From Aquipuribacter nitratireducens (lineage in GTDB: Bacteria; Actinomycetota; Actinomycetes; Actinomycetales; JBBAYJ01): DNA of 64,000 nt. The notes beneath the pieces were generated by a model, which made no database searches, was not told the origin of the DNA, and worked only from the letters and a program-made list of their open reading frames with translations. Of this stretch, positions 35,989 to 47,170 are shown one piece after another. The stretch spans positions 26,117 to 90,116 of the forward strand of contig NZ_JBBEOG010000012.1 in the NCBI RefSeq assembly GCF_037860835.1, given 5' to 3'. Both the position numbers and the translations under genes were made by a program. Position 1 is the stretch's first letter, and each line of letters opens with the position of its first letter.

Positions 35989-36617
35989 GCGCCGTGCTCG
36001 CCGTGGTCCTGGCGGTCGTGCTGGCCGCCGGGTGCCTCGTGCTCCTGCCGTTCTCGATGCGGCCTGCCATCGTGACTGGCCCCCCGTGGCGAGGGGCCCT
36101 CGTGGTCGCGGGCCTGCTCGTCCCGCTCGTCGGCGTCGCCCTGCTCGCGCTCGCCGCCGGCCCGCTCGAGGGACTGCTCCTCGGTGTCGTCGTCGCGGCG
36201 ATGCTCGTCGCCGCCGCGGCAGGGGGCTCGCCGATGGCCACCGGGGTCCTGCGCCTCGCCGACCCCGCCGCCGCCCGCGCGAACGAGGGGGTCGCGCTCG
36301 AGCGCGCCGGGTCGGGCAGCGCCCTGCGCCCCGGTGCACCCGCCGGCGCGTCGCCGCTGCCGGTCGTCGCGACCCTCAGCGCCCCCGGGCTGCTGCGCGG
36401 GGGCGCCACCCTCGGCCTGCTCGAACGCGTCGCGACGTTCGGCACCCTCGCCGTCGGGAGCCCGGAGGGGATCGCGGTCGTGCTGGCGGTCAAGGGCCTG
36501 GGCCGCTTCGGCGAGCTCAAGGTCCCCGCCGCACCCGAGCGCTTCATGATCGGGACGTTCGCGAGCGTCCTGTGGGCCTGCGCGTGCTGGGCCGTGGTCG
36601 TCGCGGCGCTCGCGTAG
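35985..36617 (+). CDS. Membrane protein of unknown function, paired with SatD-like protein
   Basis: A 210-residue protein with about three N-terminal helices (SAVLAVVLAVVLAAGCLVLL; GALVVAGLLVPLVGVALLAL; LLLGVVVAAMLVAAAAGG) and one C-terminal helix (MIGTFASVLWACACWAVVVA). The middle about 100 residues are hydrophilic with GLLRGGATLGLLERVATFG and VLAVKGLGRFGELKVPAAPE, the latter conserved-looking. Its GTG overlaps the stop of the SatD-like gene. It ends 26 bases before the left 55-bp palindrome. No function can be assigned. Confidence 0.75.
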   Translation: MSAVLAVVLAVVLAAGCLVLLPFSMRPAIVTGPPWRGALVVAGLLVPLVGVALLALAAGPLEGLLLGVVVAAMLVAAAAGGSPMATGVLRLADPAAARANEGVALERAGSGSALRPGAPAGASPLPVVATLSAPGLLRGGATLGLLERVATFGTLAVGSPEGIAVVLAVKGLGRFGELKVPAAPERFMIGTFASVLWACACWAVVVAALA

Positions 36618-36643
36618 CCGTCGCGCGCCGCCGCCCAGCCTGT

Positions 36644-36698
36644 GAGAGGTCACCCGTACGCGCGACACGCCGGCGTGTCGTCGTACGGGCGACCTCTC
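36644..36698. repeat. 55-bp palindromic element, left copy
   Basis: The outer arms GAGAGGTC and GACCTCTC, then CCCGTACG and CGTACGGG, then CGACACGCC and GGCGTGTCG pair almost perfectly. One A-C mismatch and a one-base bulge remain. The matching copy at 37630-37684 lies on the other side of a nuclease-like gene in the same orientation, with the same bulge asymmetry. Confidence 0.9.
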
Positions 36699-36710
36699 GT
36701 CAGAGAGCGA

Positions 36711-37577
36711 TCACCCGAGGGCCGCGCGGACGCGGGCCACGACGCGACGGGGGTCGTCGACCAGGTCGCGGCCGGTGAGGACGACGACGCGCCAGCCTGC
36801 GGCCTCGAGGCGCTCGCGCCGACCCAGATCGGCCTGCCACTGCCGCCGATCCCTGTGGTGGTCGCCGTCGTACTCCACCACGACGCGCCGCGACGGGTAC
36901 GCGAGGTCGACCCGCGCGACGAACCGGCCCCTGCGGTCGGTGACGGTGTGCTGGACGGCCTCGGGCGCCAGGCCCTCGAGCACGAGCAGAACGCGCAGCC
37001 ACGACTCCCTCGGCGACTCGGCGCGCGTGTCGACGAGCGTGAGGGCCCGGGCCGCCACGTCCGTGCCCCGCCCGCCGCGTCGGGCCTCGAGCAGCCGGAC
37101 CACGACGTGCCGAGCCGCGTCGGAGCGCAGGAGGACGTCCGCGACGGCGACGAGACGGGCGAGACCCTCGTGCCCCGGCGCCGGCCCGGCGAGCGCCGCC
37201 GCGTCGCACCAGGCGCGGCACGGACCGCTGACCGGGACCTCCTCGTCCGCGGTCACGGGCCGCACGGCCGAGCGGTGCACGACCAACCCCGGCGTCCGCC
37301 GGCGCATCGTCGGGGGGACGGTGACGTGCAGCCGCCCGACCTCGTCCGGCGGTACGGGCAGCTCCTCCAGCTCCAGCGCCGTCCAGTGGCTCACGACCGC
37401 CGACGGCACCGCCTCCACCGCCGCGGCGCACCGCGTCAGCAGGTCCTCCGCCCAGCACGCCTCGACGTAGTGACCGGGCACTACCCGGACGAACTCGACG
37501 CCGCCGGTCAGCACCCGCTCGCTGACGCCCTCTCGTCGCGCCCGTTCGCGCGTCCACACCCGGTCCCGGACACCCAC
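36711..37577 (-). CDS. Endonuclease-like protein (DUF559/Vsr-like fold) with N-terminal winged helix, flanked by palindromes
   Basis: A 288-residue protein. Residues about 8-45 (WTRERARREGVSERVLTGG) resemble an AbiEi-type winged helix. The middle is a scaffold with HVTVPPTMRRRTPGLVVHRS. Residues about 188-288 form a restriction-endonuclease-like domain: E191 in PRESWLR, D224 in ARVDLAYPSR, E235 and D237 in VVVEYDGDHH, W247, then RRERLEAAGWRVVVLTGRDL. The acidic residues are all present, so it may be active. No methyltransferase or toxin partner is next to it. It lies 12 bp from the left and 52 bp from the right 55-bp palindrome. Related single genes are frequent in actinobacteria; function unproven. 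Confidence 0.85.
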   Translation of the reverse strand: MGVRDRVWTRERARREGVSERVLTGGVEFVRVVPGHYVEACWAEDLLTRCAAAVEAVPSAVVSHWTALELEELPVPPDEVGRLHVTVPPTMRRRTPGLVVHRSAVRPVTADEEVPVSGPCRAWCDAAALAGPAPGHEGLARLVAVADVLLRSDAARHVVVRLLEARRGGRGTDVAARALTLVDTRAESPRESWLRVLLVLEGLAPEAVQHTVTDRRGRFVARVDLAYPSRRVVVEYDGDHHRDRRQWQADLGRRERLEAAGWRVVVLTGRDLVDDPRRVVARVRAALG

Positions 37578-37629
37578 GGCGCCACAGTGCCGCGGGTCGG
37601 TCCGAGCCCGCTGACGGCCTGTGGACGAC

Positions 37630-37684
37630 GAGAGGTCACCTGTGCGCGCGGCACGCGGGCGTGTCGTCGTACAGGTGACCTCTC
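37630..37684. repeat. 55-bp palindromic element, right copy
   Basis: Begins GAGAGGTCACCTGTGCGC and ends CGTACAGGTGACCTCTC. Compared with the left copy, CCC/GGG in the stem is replaced by CCT/AGG, a change on both arms that keeps pairing. The A-C mismatch of the left copy is an A-T pair here. Confidence 0.9.
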
Positions 37685-37698
37685 ACCGGGCGGCACCG

Positions 37699-39252
37699 TC
37701 ACGTCACCCGGACGGTCACCTCGTCGTAGCCCTGCGCGCCGTCCGGGGCGGGCGGTGCCGGCTCCTCGATCTGCACGTCGCCCGCCTGGTCGATCGCCCG
37801 GACCCGCAGCGTGTGCGAGCCGGGGTCGGCCTGCCACGCCCACCGCCACTGCCGCCACGTGCTGCTCGTTCCCGCGTCCGCGAGCTCCGCCTCCTGCCAC
37901 GGCCCGTCGTCGACCTGCACCTCGACGGCGGCGACGCCCACGTCCATCGCCCACGCGAGACCGGCGACGACGACCTCGCCCGCGCGCACGTCGCTCCCGC
38001 CCGGGCGGTCGATGCGGGAGGAGATCTTCACGGGGCCCCGAGCCGACCAGCCACGCGGGGTCCAGTACCCCTGGTCCTGCGCGAAGGTCGTGAGCGTCAT
38101 CTCGGTGACCCACTTCGTCGCCGACACGTAGCCGTAGAGCCCGGGCACGACGAGCCGCGCCGGGAAGCCGTGCTCCAGCGGCAGCGGCTCGCCGTTCATT
38201 CCGATCGCCAGCAGCGAGTCGCGGTCGTCCGTCATGGCCTCGACGGGGGTGCCGGCGGTGAAGCCGTCGGTGCTGCGCGACAGCACCATGTCGGCGCCGG
38301 GCAGCGGTCGCGCCTCCGCGAGCAGCTCCCGTGTCGGCACCCCGAGCCACAGGGCGTTGCCGACGAGGTCACCGCCGACGCGGTTGCTCACGCACGACAG
38401 CGTCGCCCACTTCTCCACCAGCGGGCGGGCGAGCACGTCGTCCCACGTGAGCTCGACCTCCCGCTCGACCATGCCGCCGATGCGCAGCCGCCAGTCGCGG
38501 GTGGTGAGCCGCGGCACGACGAGCGCGGTGTCGATCCGGTAGAAGTCCGGGTTCGGCGTGCGGAACGGCGCGAGGCCGGGGACGTCGTCGTACGTCCCCT
38601 GCTCCGGCAGCGGGGGGGCCTGCTCGGCGGCCGTCGGCAGCTCGACCGCGGCACGGGCCTCCTCCCCGCCGCGGGCCCCGACCCGCCGCAGCAGCCCGGC
38701 GCCGAGGCCGGCGCCGAGCGCCGCAGCCCCGGTCCCGACGAGCAGCACGACCCGCCGGCGGGGCCCTGCGCCGGTCACCACGAGCCGCGCGAGCAGCACG
38801 CGCAGGACGACGATGCCGACGACCGCGGCCACGGCGCCCGGCAGGACGGACAGGGTGCCCGTGTCCGGCCGGGTGAGCGCGGCGGCGGCCACGGTGACGC
38901 CGAGGGCGGCGGTGAGCAGGGCCCCGAGCGGGGGGCGTCGGCGTTCGAGGACCCCGGCGGTCGCACCGACCAGGGCGGCGACGGTCGCGACGACGGCGAA
39001 GAGGAAGACCTTGTCGTTCGTGCCGAACAGCGCGATGGCGGCGTCCTTCGCCCACGGCGGCGTGAGGTCGACGACCGTGTCCGACACCGCGACGACGGGG
39101 GTCGCCGACCGGCTCGTCACCAGCCCCACGAGCTCGGCCGCGGCGAGGCCCGCCCCGAGCGCCACGAGCCCGGCCGCGGCGTCCCACCACCGGCTCGACG
39201 GCTCGTCGCGGTGCTGCTCGACGGGGGCCACGGGTGCACTGGTGGTGCTCAT
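37699..39252 (-). CDS. Membrane-anchored sulfite-oxidase-like molybdopterin oxidoreductase
   Basis: A 517-residue protein. The N-terminal part has about five helices (AAAGLVALGAGLAAAELVGL; FLFAVVATVAALVGATAGVL; GALLTAALGVTVAAAAL; AVVGIVVLRVLLARLVV; VLLVGTGAAALGAGLGAGLL). The exported part has the molybdopterin domain with the Mo-ligand Cys in WATLSCVSNRVGGDLVGNAL and FPARLVVPGLYGYVSATKWV, then the Mo-co dimerisation domain (VEVQVDDGPWQEAELADAG). It probably oxidises or reduces a small molecule at the outer face. The ATG at 39252 starts just before helix 1. The neighbours are CcdA and a TlpA-like lipoprotein, which support envelope redox work. Confidence 0.9.
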   Translation of the reverse strand: MSTTSAPVAPVEQHRDEPSSRWWDAAAGLVALGAGLAAAELVGLVTSRSATPVVAVSDTVVDLTPPWAKDAAIALFGTNDKVFLFAVVATVAALVGATAGVLERRRPPLGALLTAALGVTVAAAALTRPDTGTLSVLPGAVAAVVGIVVLRVLLARLVVTGAGPRRRVVLLVGTGAAALGAGLGAGLLRRVGARGGEEARAAVELPTAAEQAPPLPEQGTYDDVPGLAPFRTPNPDFYRIDTALVVPRLTTRDWRLRIGGMVEREVELTWDDVLARPLVEKWATLSCVSNRVGGDLVGNALWLGVPTRELLAEARPLPGADMVLSRSTDGFTAGTPVEAMTDDRDSLLAIGMNGEPLPLEHGFPARLVVPGLYGYVSATKWVTEMTLTTFAQDQGYWTPRGWSARGPVKISSRIDRPGGSDVRAGEVVVAGLAWAMDVGVAAVEVQVDDGPWQEAELADAGTSSTWRQWRWAWQADPGSHTLRVRAIDQAGDVQIEEPAPPAPDGAQGYDEVTVRVT

Positions 39253-39304
39253 GTCCCCAGGATCCGTCGGCGACCCCCGTGGCGTCGCCCCCACGGGCGC
39301 GACG

Positions 39305-40210
39305 TCACCGACCCGTCATCTCCTGCTCGGCCCGGCCCGCACCGCTCGCGTCGGCCTGCCGGGCGCCGCGCCGGCGCCCCCGGACCCGCGCGACCACGAC
39401 GACGAGCAGGGTCGCGACCACGACGGCGACGAGTGGCCACGGGCCCACCGCGACGGCCGTCCGGGACAGGACGCCCTGCAGGGCGAGGGCCGCGTCCACG
39501 ACGGGGTCGGCGACGGACCCGCCGGACAGCACCCGCAGCTCGTAGACGCCGTAGTAGGCGACGTACAGGCCCGCGACCACGAGGAGCCCGCCGCTGGCAC
39601 GGGCGACGTACGGCGTGGCGCGACGCATCCGGTCGACGAGTCCCCGCCGGGCGAGGGCGACGGCCACCGCGAGGGTCGTCACCACCGCGCCCATCCCGAG
39701 GGCGTACACGACGAAGACCGCGCCGGCCGCCACCGCGCCGCCCGTGGTGAGCGCGGCCGTCGTCACGGCGAGGAACGGCGCGACCGTGCACGACAGGCTC
39801 GCGAGCGCGTACGCGACGCCGTACCCGACCATCGAGCGCGCCGTGCCCGTCGGCGCCGACCCGGCGCGCGGGGCGACGACGGCGAGCTCGCGACCGGCGA
39901 GCAGCCAGCCGCCGGCGGCCACGAGGAGGACGCCGACGACGACCGTGAGCCACGGCAGGAACCGCTCGACGGACAAGGCGAGCGGGACCGCGACGGCGGC
40001 GAACGCACCGAAGACGGCGACGAAGCCGACGGTCATCGACCCGGACATCACGAGGGCCCGGACCAGCGCCGCGGAGCGGCCCGGGCGTGCGTCCTCCCCG
40101 CCGGTGACGACGAGGGCGAGGTACGCCGGGAGCAACGCGAACCCGCACGGGTTGAGCGCTGCGAGCAGGCCCGCGACGAGGGCGAGGGAGAGGGTGGCGG
40201 CGTCGACCAC
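39305..40210 (-). CDS. CcdA-like cytochrome c biogenesis / thiol-disulfide transmembrane protein
   Basis: A 301-residue membrane protein with seven or so helices. The start VDAATLSLALVAGLLAALNP followed by CGFALLPAYLAL is the CcdA signature, with the first redox Cys in NPCGF. The second Cys is in SLSCTVAPFLAV. It should carry electrons from cytoplasmic thioredoxin to the outer face. The GTG at 40210 follows the TlpA-like gene by ten bases, which is its likely electron acceptor. Confidence 0.93.
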   Translation of the reverse strand: MVDAATLSLALVAGLLAALNPCGFALLPAYLALVVTGGEDARPGRSAALVRALVMSGSMTVGFVAVFGAFAAVAVPLALSVERFLPWLTVVVGVLLVAAGGWLLAGRELAVVAPRAGSAPTGTARSMVGYGVAYALASLSCTVAPFLAVTTAALTTGGAVAAGAVFVVYALGMGAVVTTLAVAVALARRGLVDRMRRATPYVARASGGLLVVAGLYVAYYGVYELRVLSGGSVADPVVDAALALQGVLSRTAVAVGPWPLVAVVVATLLVVVVARVRGRRRGARQADASGAGRAEQEMTGR

Positions 40211-40220
40211 GGCGGAGGCC

Positions 40221-40826
40221 TCAGCCGGCGAGCGCGTCGAGCTCGGCGCGCAGCCGGTCGACGGGCACGGGGCCCGTGAGGACCCGCGGCTCGCCCGAGG
40301 CGTCGAGCACCACCGAGTCGTACTGGCTCGCGACACCGAAGCGCGTGTAGAGCGTGCCGTCGAGGTCGGCGACGTGCTCGATGCCGTCGACGCCGCCGCG
40401 CGCGACGAAGTCGCTCATGGCGTCGCCGTCGCTCGACAGGCCCGCGACCCCGACGACGCGCACGCGACCCTCGTACTCCTCGGCGAGGGCGGCGATCTCG
40501 GGGGCCTCACGCGCGCACACGGTGCACCAGGGGGCCCAGAACCACAGCAGGGTGGGCTCGCCGAGGAGCGAGGCGCCCTCGAAGGTGCCCCCGTCGACGG
40601 TGGGTGCGGTGAAGGCGAGGACCTCCGGCACCTCCTGCGGCGCCGCCTCGGCGTCCTCCGACGCCATCGGCTCCTCCGACGCCATCGGCTCCTCCGACGC
40701 CATCGGCCCGGTCGGGTCTGCGGAGGCGGCGTCCTCGGCGGTCGCCGCGCCTCCGCAGGCGGCGAGGAGGAGCGCCGCCGCGAGGGCGAGCGCGGGCAGG
40801 GTGCGGGCGGGGGCTCGTGTGCTCAC
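40221..40826 (-). CDS. TlpA/thioredoxin-like lipoprotein
   Basis: A 201-residue protein with a lipoprotein signal peptide (lipobox ALLLAACGG near residue 22). A linker with three copies of MASEE(P/D) comes next (about 40-60), then a thioredoxin fold. The active site is WAPWCTVCAREAPE and the cis-Pro region lies near DSVVLDASGEPR. It should reduce or exchange disulfides outside the membrane, fed by CcdA. GTG 40826 gives the shortest complete signal peptide. Confidence 0.92.
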   Translation of the reverse strand: MSTRAPARTLPALALAAALLLAACGGAATAEDAASADPTGPMASEEPMASEEPMASEDAEAAPQEVPEVLAFTAPTVDGGTFEGASLLGEPTLLWFWAPWCTVCAREAPEIAALAEEYEGRVRVVGVAGLSSDGDAMSDFVARGGVDGIEHVADLDGTLYTRFGVASQYDSVVLDASGEPRVLTGPVPVDRLRAELDALAG

Positions 40827-40873
40827 CCCACCATCGTGCGCGGCGCCGGCGTCCCGCGGGAGGGCCGGACCCC

Positions 40874-41899
40874 TTACGAGGTGCTGACGTCCGCGGCCGG
40901 CAGCTCGAGCCGGGCGAGGCACCCGCCCGCGACGGGGCGCACCTCGGCGCGCCCGCCGTGCCGCTCGGCGACGGACCGGACGATGGCGAGACCGAGCCCG
41001 GCCCCGACGCGTCCCGGGCTGCGCGCGGCCTCGCCGCGCCAGCCGGGCTCGAACATCCGCTGCAGCGTCTCCTCGCTCACACCGCCGCAGGAGTCGCGGA
41101 CCTCGACGGTGACCGTCCCCGCTGCGCGCGTCACGCCGACCGACACCGACCCGCCGGGACCGCTGCTCCGGACGGCGTTGTCGAGGAGGTTGACCACCGC
41201 GCGCGCCAGCTCACCGGTCCGGCCGCGCACGAGCACACCCGGTGCCGCCTCACCCGTCAGCGCGACGCCGTCGGCCCGGGCCAGCGGGTGCACCTGCGCG
41301 ACGGCGTCGGACAGGACGTCGGCGACGTCGACCTCCTCCTCCGCCGCGGCGGAGCCCGGCGCGCCGGAGCGCAGCCGCGACAGCATGAGGACGTCGTCGA
41401 CCATGCCGCTGGTCCGGTCGGCCTCCTCCCGGATCCGGGCGAGGTAGCGGGCGGGGTCCTCGGCGACGCCGTCCTCGAGGGCCTCGGCCATCGCGCGGAT
41501 CCCGGCGAGCGGGGTGCGGAGGTCGTGGGAGACCCACGTCACGAGCTCGCGGCGGCCCCGCTCGACCTCGGCCTCGCGCCGTGACCCGGCGGCGTCGTCG
41601 GCCGCACGACGCAGCACGTGCGCGACGCGGCGGGCGAGGAGCCCGCCGAAGAGCAGGGCGACGGGGACCGTCGCCGCGAGGACGACGAGGACGACCCGGA
41701 GGTCCCCCGGCGACAGCAGCATCGCCTGCGCTGCGGCGGCCACGCCGGCGGCGACGGACGCGACCGCGACGACCGGTGTGACGACGACCGCGGCTGCGAC
41801 CGCACGCCGGGCGAGCGCGACGACGACGACGGCACCGACCAGCCCGACGGCGAGCGCGACCGCGGCGGCGATCGCCACCACGGACGCCGCGGCGCTCAC
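40874..41899 (-). CDS. Two-component sensor histidine kinase
   Basis: A 341-residue kinase with two N-terminal pairs of helices ([60 protein letters not shown]) and almost no extracellular domain. Then HisKA ([20 protein letters not shown], phospho-His) and HATPase ([34 protein letters not shown]). The GTG at 41899 overlaps the regulator stop by GTGA. The lack of a sensing loop suggests it senses the membrane itself or a partner. Confidence 0.93.
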   Translation of the reverse strand: MSAAASVVAIAAAVALAVGLVGAVVVVALARRAVAAAVVVTPVVAVASVAAGVAAAAQAMLLSPGDLRVVLVVLAATVPVALLFGGLLARRVAHVLRRAADDAAGSRREAEVERGRRELVTWVSHDLRTPLAGIRAMAEALEDGVAEDPARYLARIREEADRTSGMVDDVLMLSRLRSGAPGSAAAEEEVDVADVLSDAVAQVHPLARADGVALTGEAAPGVLVRGRTGELARAVVNLLDNAVRSSGPGGSVSVGVTRAAGTVTVEVRDSCGGVSEETLQRMFEPGWRGEAARSPGRVGAGLGLAIVRSVAERHGGRAEVRPVAGGCLARLELPAADVSTS

Positions 41900-42612
41900 C
41901 GGCCCTCCTGCGGGTCCCAGCGGTACCCGACCCCCCACACGGTGACGAGCCGCTGCGGGGACGCGGGGTCGGCCTCGACCTTGCCGCGCAGGCGGCGGAC
42001 GTGGACCGTGACGGTCGACAGGTCGCCGAACTCCCACCCCCACACGTCCCGCAGGAGGTCCTCGCGCGAGAACGCGCGGCCCGGGTGGCGCAGCAGGTGG
42101 ACGAGCAGCGCGAGCTCGCGGCTCGTGAGGGGGAGCTCCTGCCCCGCGCGGGTGGCCCGGTGCCCCGCGACGTCGACCTCGAGGTCGCCGTCCCGCAGCA
42201 CGTCGCCGGCCCCCTCGGCGGCGGGCCGCGGGCCGGGCGAGGTCCGCCGGAGCACGGAACGGGCCCGCAGGACGAGCTCGCGCGGGCTGAAGGGCTTGGG
42301 CACGTAGTCGTCGGCCCCGGCGACCAGCCCCGCGACGCGGTCCTCCTCCTCGCCGAGGGCGGTGAGGAGGATGACGGCCGGCTCGCGGCCGTGCGCCCGA
42401 CCGGGCTCCCGCAGCAGCCGGCAGACGTCGAGCCCCGAGCCGCCGGGGAGCATGACGTCGAGCACCACGAGGTCGAGGACGTGCGCGTGCGCGACGGCGA
42501 GGGCGGACGCCACGTCGTCGGCCTCGAGGACCTCGTGCCCGTCGCGGGCGAGGTAGGCCCCCGCGACCTCGCGGACGGTCGGGTCGTCGTCGACGACGAG
42601 GACGCGGGGCAC
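41896..42612 (-). CDS. OmpR-family response regulator
   Basis: A 238-residue regulator. The receiver has the phospho-Asp in [13 protein letters not shown], acidic DDD at residues 8-10, and K in [10 protein letters not shown]. The winged helix ends with [20 protein letters not shown] and GVGYRWDPQ. The GTG at 42612 follows TACGCT (42619-42624) by six bases, so the operon with the kinase may be leaderless. Targets unknown; TlpA/CcdA/molybdo-oxidoreductase downstream are candidates only by position. Confidence 0.94.
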   Translation of the reverse strand: MPRVLVVDDDPTVREVAGAYLARDGHEVLEADDVASALAVAHAHVLDLVVLDVMLPGGSGLDVCRLLREPGRAHGREPAVILLTALGEEEDRVAGLVAGADDYVPKPFSPRELVLRARSVLRRTSPGPRPAAEGAGDVLRDGDLEVDVAGHRATRAGQELPLTSRELALLVHLLRHPGRAFSREDLLRDVWGWEFGDLSTVTVHVRRLRGKVEADPASPQRLVTVWGVGYRWDPQEGR

Positions 42613-42691
42613 GTGCCGAGCGTAGGTGGGCCCGGGTCGTCGGCCGGGGCGTCGCCCCGGTCCGTCACCGGTCCGTCAGATCTCGCCCCCG

Positions 42692-43348
42692 TCAGCGACC
42701 CGTCTCGGGGCCGCGGGCCAGGAGCGGGGCGAGCGTCGCGACGAGCGCGCGGACGGCCTGCCCCCGGTGGCTGATCGCGTCCTTCTCGTCCGGCGTGAGC
42801 TCGGCGCACGTCCGCACGTCACCGTCCGGCACGAGGACCGGGTCGTAGCCGAAGCCGCCGTCCCCTCGGGGCTGCCGCGCGAGCCGGCCGTGCAGCGTCC
42901 CGCTCGTGACGGTCTCCTCGACCCCCGGGCCGGACAGCGCGGCGGCGCACTCGAACCAGGCCGCGCGGTGGGCGTCGGGGACGTCCGCCAGCTGGGCGAG
43001 GAGCAGCCGGAGGTTCGCCGCGTCGTCGCCGTGCCGACCGGCCCAGAGCGCGGAGAACACCCCGGGGGCCCCGCCGAGGACGGCGACGCAGAGCCCCGAG
43101 TCGTCGGCGACGGCCGGCAGGCCGGTGGCCGCGGCGACGGCCCGGGCCTTGAGCAGCGCGTTCTCGGCGAACGTCACCCCGGTCTCGGCCACCTCGCCCG
43201 GGTCGGGCAGGCCGGCGGCGACCGCACCGGCGACGGAGACCACGTCGCCCTCGGCCAGGCCCGGCACGTGCGGGGCGAGCAGCCGCCGGAGCTCGACGAC
43301 CTTGTGCTCGTTGCGGGTCGCGAGCACGAGCCGCGGCGCAGCGGCCAC
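42692..43348 (-). CDS. rdgB: Non-canonical purine NTP pyrophosphatase (HAM1/RdgB)
   Basis: A 218-residue HAM1 protein: LVLATRNEHKVVELRRLL at the start, ETGVTFAENALLKARAVAAA, VADDSGLCVAVLGGAPGVFS and GGFGYDPVLVPDG. It hydrolyses ITP/XTP/dITP and so keeps deaminated purines out of nucleic acids. It starts two bases after the rph stop and is last in the conserved cysO-to-rdgB run. Confidence 0.95.
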   Translation of the reverse strand: MAAAPRLVLATRNEHKVVELRRLLAPHVPGLAEGDVVSVAGAVAAGLPDPGEVAETGVTFAENALLKARAVAAATGLPAVADDSGLCVAVLGGAPGVFSALWAGRHGDDAANLRLLLAQLADVPDAHRAAWFECAAALSGPGVEETVTSGTLHGRLARQPRGDGGFGYDPVLVPDGDVRTCAELTPDEKDAISHRGQAVRALVATLAPLLARGPETGR

Positions 43349-43349
43349 G

Positions 43350-44093
<744 letters not shown>

Positions 44094-44117
44094 GCCGGCC
44101 ACCCTAGGACCGCGCCG

Positions 44118-44900
44118 TCAGACCTCGACGACGAGCCCGGGCCGGGCGGTCGCGAGGGGCCCGGACCACACCTCGCGCGCCTCGCGCGCGGCCGCGCCCG
44201 GGTCGTTCCACGCCGGCACGTGCGTGACGAGGAGCGAGCGGGCACCGGCCGACCGCGCGGCCTCCCCCGCGCGGCGGCCCGTGAGGTGGATGCCGCGGGC
44301 CTCGTCGCGGCCCTCGACGAACGCGGCCTCGCACAGCAGCAGGTCGGCGTCCCGGGCCGCCTCGACGAGCCCGTCGCAGGCGTCGGTGTCGCCGGAGTAC
44401 GCGAGGACCCGCTCCCGCCCGTCCGGCCCCGTCCACGCGACCCGGACCGCGTACGCCTCCACCGGGTGCAGCACCGGGTAGGCGGTGACGGTCAGCGCCC
44501 CCACCTGCACCGGCTCCTCCGGGACCCAGCGGTGCACGGCGAGCTCCCCGGCCATCGCGTCGGGCTCGGTGAGGTCGTAGCCGCGGGCGAGCCGCAGGGC
44601 CGTGCCGCTCGGGCCCCACACCGGCACGCGCCGGCCGGTCGGCCCCGCGGGGTGGTGCCGCTGCATGACGTAGAGGCCCATGAGGTCGAGGCAGTGGTCG
44701 GCGTGCAGGTGCGACAGCAGGACGGCGTCGAGGCGGCGCGGGTCGACGTGCCGCTGCAGCGGCCCGATGGCCCCGCTGCCGAGGTCGAGCACCACCCGCG
44801 TCGTCGACCCGTCGGGGCCGTCGGCCTCGACGAGGTAGCAGGAGGCGGCCGAGTCCGGCCCGGGGTACGAGCCGGCGCACCCGACGACCGTCAGCCTCAC
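44118..44900 (-). CDS. MBL-fold metallo-hydrolase (possible cyclic-nucleotide phosphodiesterase or RNase Z-like)
   Basis: A 260-residue metallo-beta-lactamase-fold protein. Metal ligands are in [17 protein letters not shown], then [27 protein letters not shown] and VTHVPAWND. The start [20 protein letters not shown] is typical of the group that includes the mycobacterial cluster member (Rv1339-like). Known relatives include phosphodiesterases and RNase Z; the substrate here is not proven. The GTG overlaps the murI stop by GTGA. Confidence 0.9.
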   Translation of the reverse strand: MRLTVVGCAGSYPGPDSAASCYLVEADGPDGSTTRVVLDLGSGAIGPLQRHVDPRRLDAVLLSHLHADHCLDLMGLYVMQRHHPAGPTGRRVPVWGPSGTALRLARGYDLTEPDAMAGELAVHRWVPEEPVQVGALTVTAYPVLHPVEAYAVRVAWTGPDGRERVLAYSGDTDACDGLVEAARDADLLLCEAAFVEGRDEARGIHLTGRRAGEAARSAGARSLLVTHVPAWNDPGAAAREAREVWSGPLATARPGLVVEV

Positions 44901-45712
44901 GCGGGGGTCCCGGCGCTCAGCTCGACCGCCCCGACGACCGGGCCGAGGAAGCGCCCGGCGAGGTCGTGGAACGCCTGGCCGTCGCCGGTGGCGAGGAACC
45001 GGTGCCGCGGTGGGGGCGCGTCGTCGGGACGGAACAGGTCGTGCCGGGCGAGGGTGCGGTAGACGTCCTTCGCGGTCTCCTCGGCGCTCGACACGAGTGT
45101 GACGTCCTCGCCCATGACGTAGCCGATGACGCCCGTCAGCAGCGGGTAGTGGGTGCAGCCGAGCACGAGGGTGTCGACGCCGGCCTCGCGCACGGGCGCG
45201 AGGTACTCCTCGGCGACGGCGAGGAGCTCCGGGCCGCTCGTGACGCCCTGCTCGACGAACTCGACGAAGCGGGGGCACGCCCGCGTCGTCAGCTCGAGGT
45301 GCACGGCGGCGGCGAACGCGTCCTCGTACGCGCGCGACGACACGGTCGCGCGGGTCCCGATGACCCCCACCCGGCCGCTGCGGGTAGCGGCGACGGCGCG
45401 CCGGACGGCGGGCTGGATGACCTCGACGACCGGGACGTCGTAGCGCTCGCGGGCGTCGCGCAGCATGGCGGCGCTCGCCGAGTTGCACGCGATCACGAGG
45501 AGCTTGACGCCCGACTCGACGAGCGTGTCGAGGCAGTCGAGGGCGAACCGGCGCACCTCGGCGATGGGCCGTGGGCCGTACGGGGTGCGGGCGGTGTCGC
45601 CGAGGTAGCGGATCGGCTCGTGCGGGAGCTGGTCGAGCACGGCACGTGCGACGGTGAGGCCGCCGACCCCCGAGTCGAAGATCCCGATCGGGGCGTCGAG
45701 CTCCTCCAGCAC
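44897..45712 (-). CDS. murI: Glutamate racemase
   Basis: A 271-residue racemase: [20 protein letters not shown], first catalytic Cys in [12 protein letters not shown], second in [15 protein letters not shown]. It makes D-glutamate for peptidoglycan. GTG 45712 follows TAGCAT (45720-45725) by seven bases, which favours it over the 10-residue longer form at 45742. Part of the conserved cysM-murI-rph cluster. Confidence 0.95.
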   Translation of the reverse strand: MLEELDAPIGIFDSGVGGLTVARAVLDQLPHEPIRYLGDTARTPYGPRPIAEVRRFALDCLDTLVESGVKLLVIACNSASAAMLRDARERYDVPVVEVIQPAVRRAVAATRSGRVGVIGTRATVSSRAYEDAFAAAVHLELTTRACPRFVEFVEQGVTSGPELLAVAEEYLAPVREAGVDTLVLGCTHYPLLTGVIGYVMGEDVTLVSSAEETAKDVYRTLARHDLFRPDDAPPPRHRFLATGDGQAFHDLAGRFLGPVVGAVELSAGTPA

Positions 45713-45781
45713 GGCTCGGATGCTACCCGCGGCCCCGGACACGTCCGGGTGCCTGCACCGCGCCGCGGAGCGCCGCCTCGC

Positions 45782-47042
<1,261 letters not shown>

Positions 47043-47170
47043 GGTTCTCCTCGGCTCGGCGGTGGTGGCCGTCGTGGCCAACCGTGCCGCCCCGGTCCGC
47101 TATTCCGGCGGCGCCGGACCCGGGACCGAGGTCCCGGGTGACGGTCGCGGACGCCGGGGAGCATCGGGGC

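Noticed and set aside
36711..37577. Palindrome-flanked gene as a restriction-modification system or AbiE toxin-antitoxin
   Set aside because: No methyltransferase or nucleotidyltransferase toxin next to it.
35240..37684. Island at tRNA-Leu containing the palindrome unit
   Set aside because: No duplicate of the tRNA-Leu 3' end found near 37684 and no integrase.
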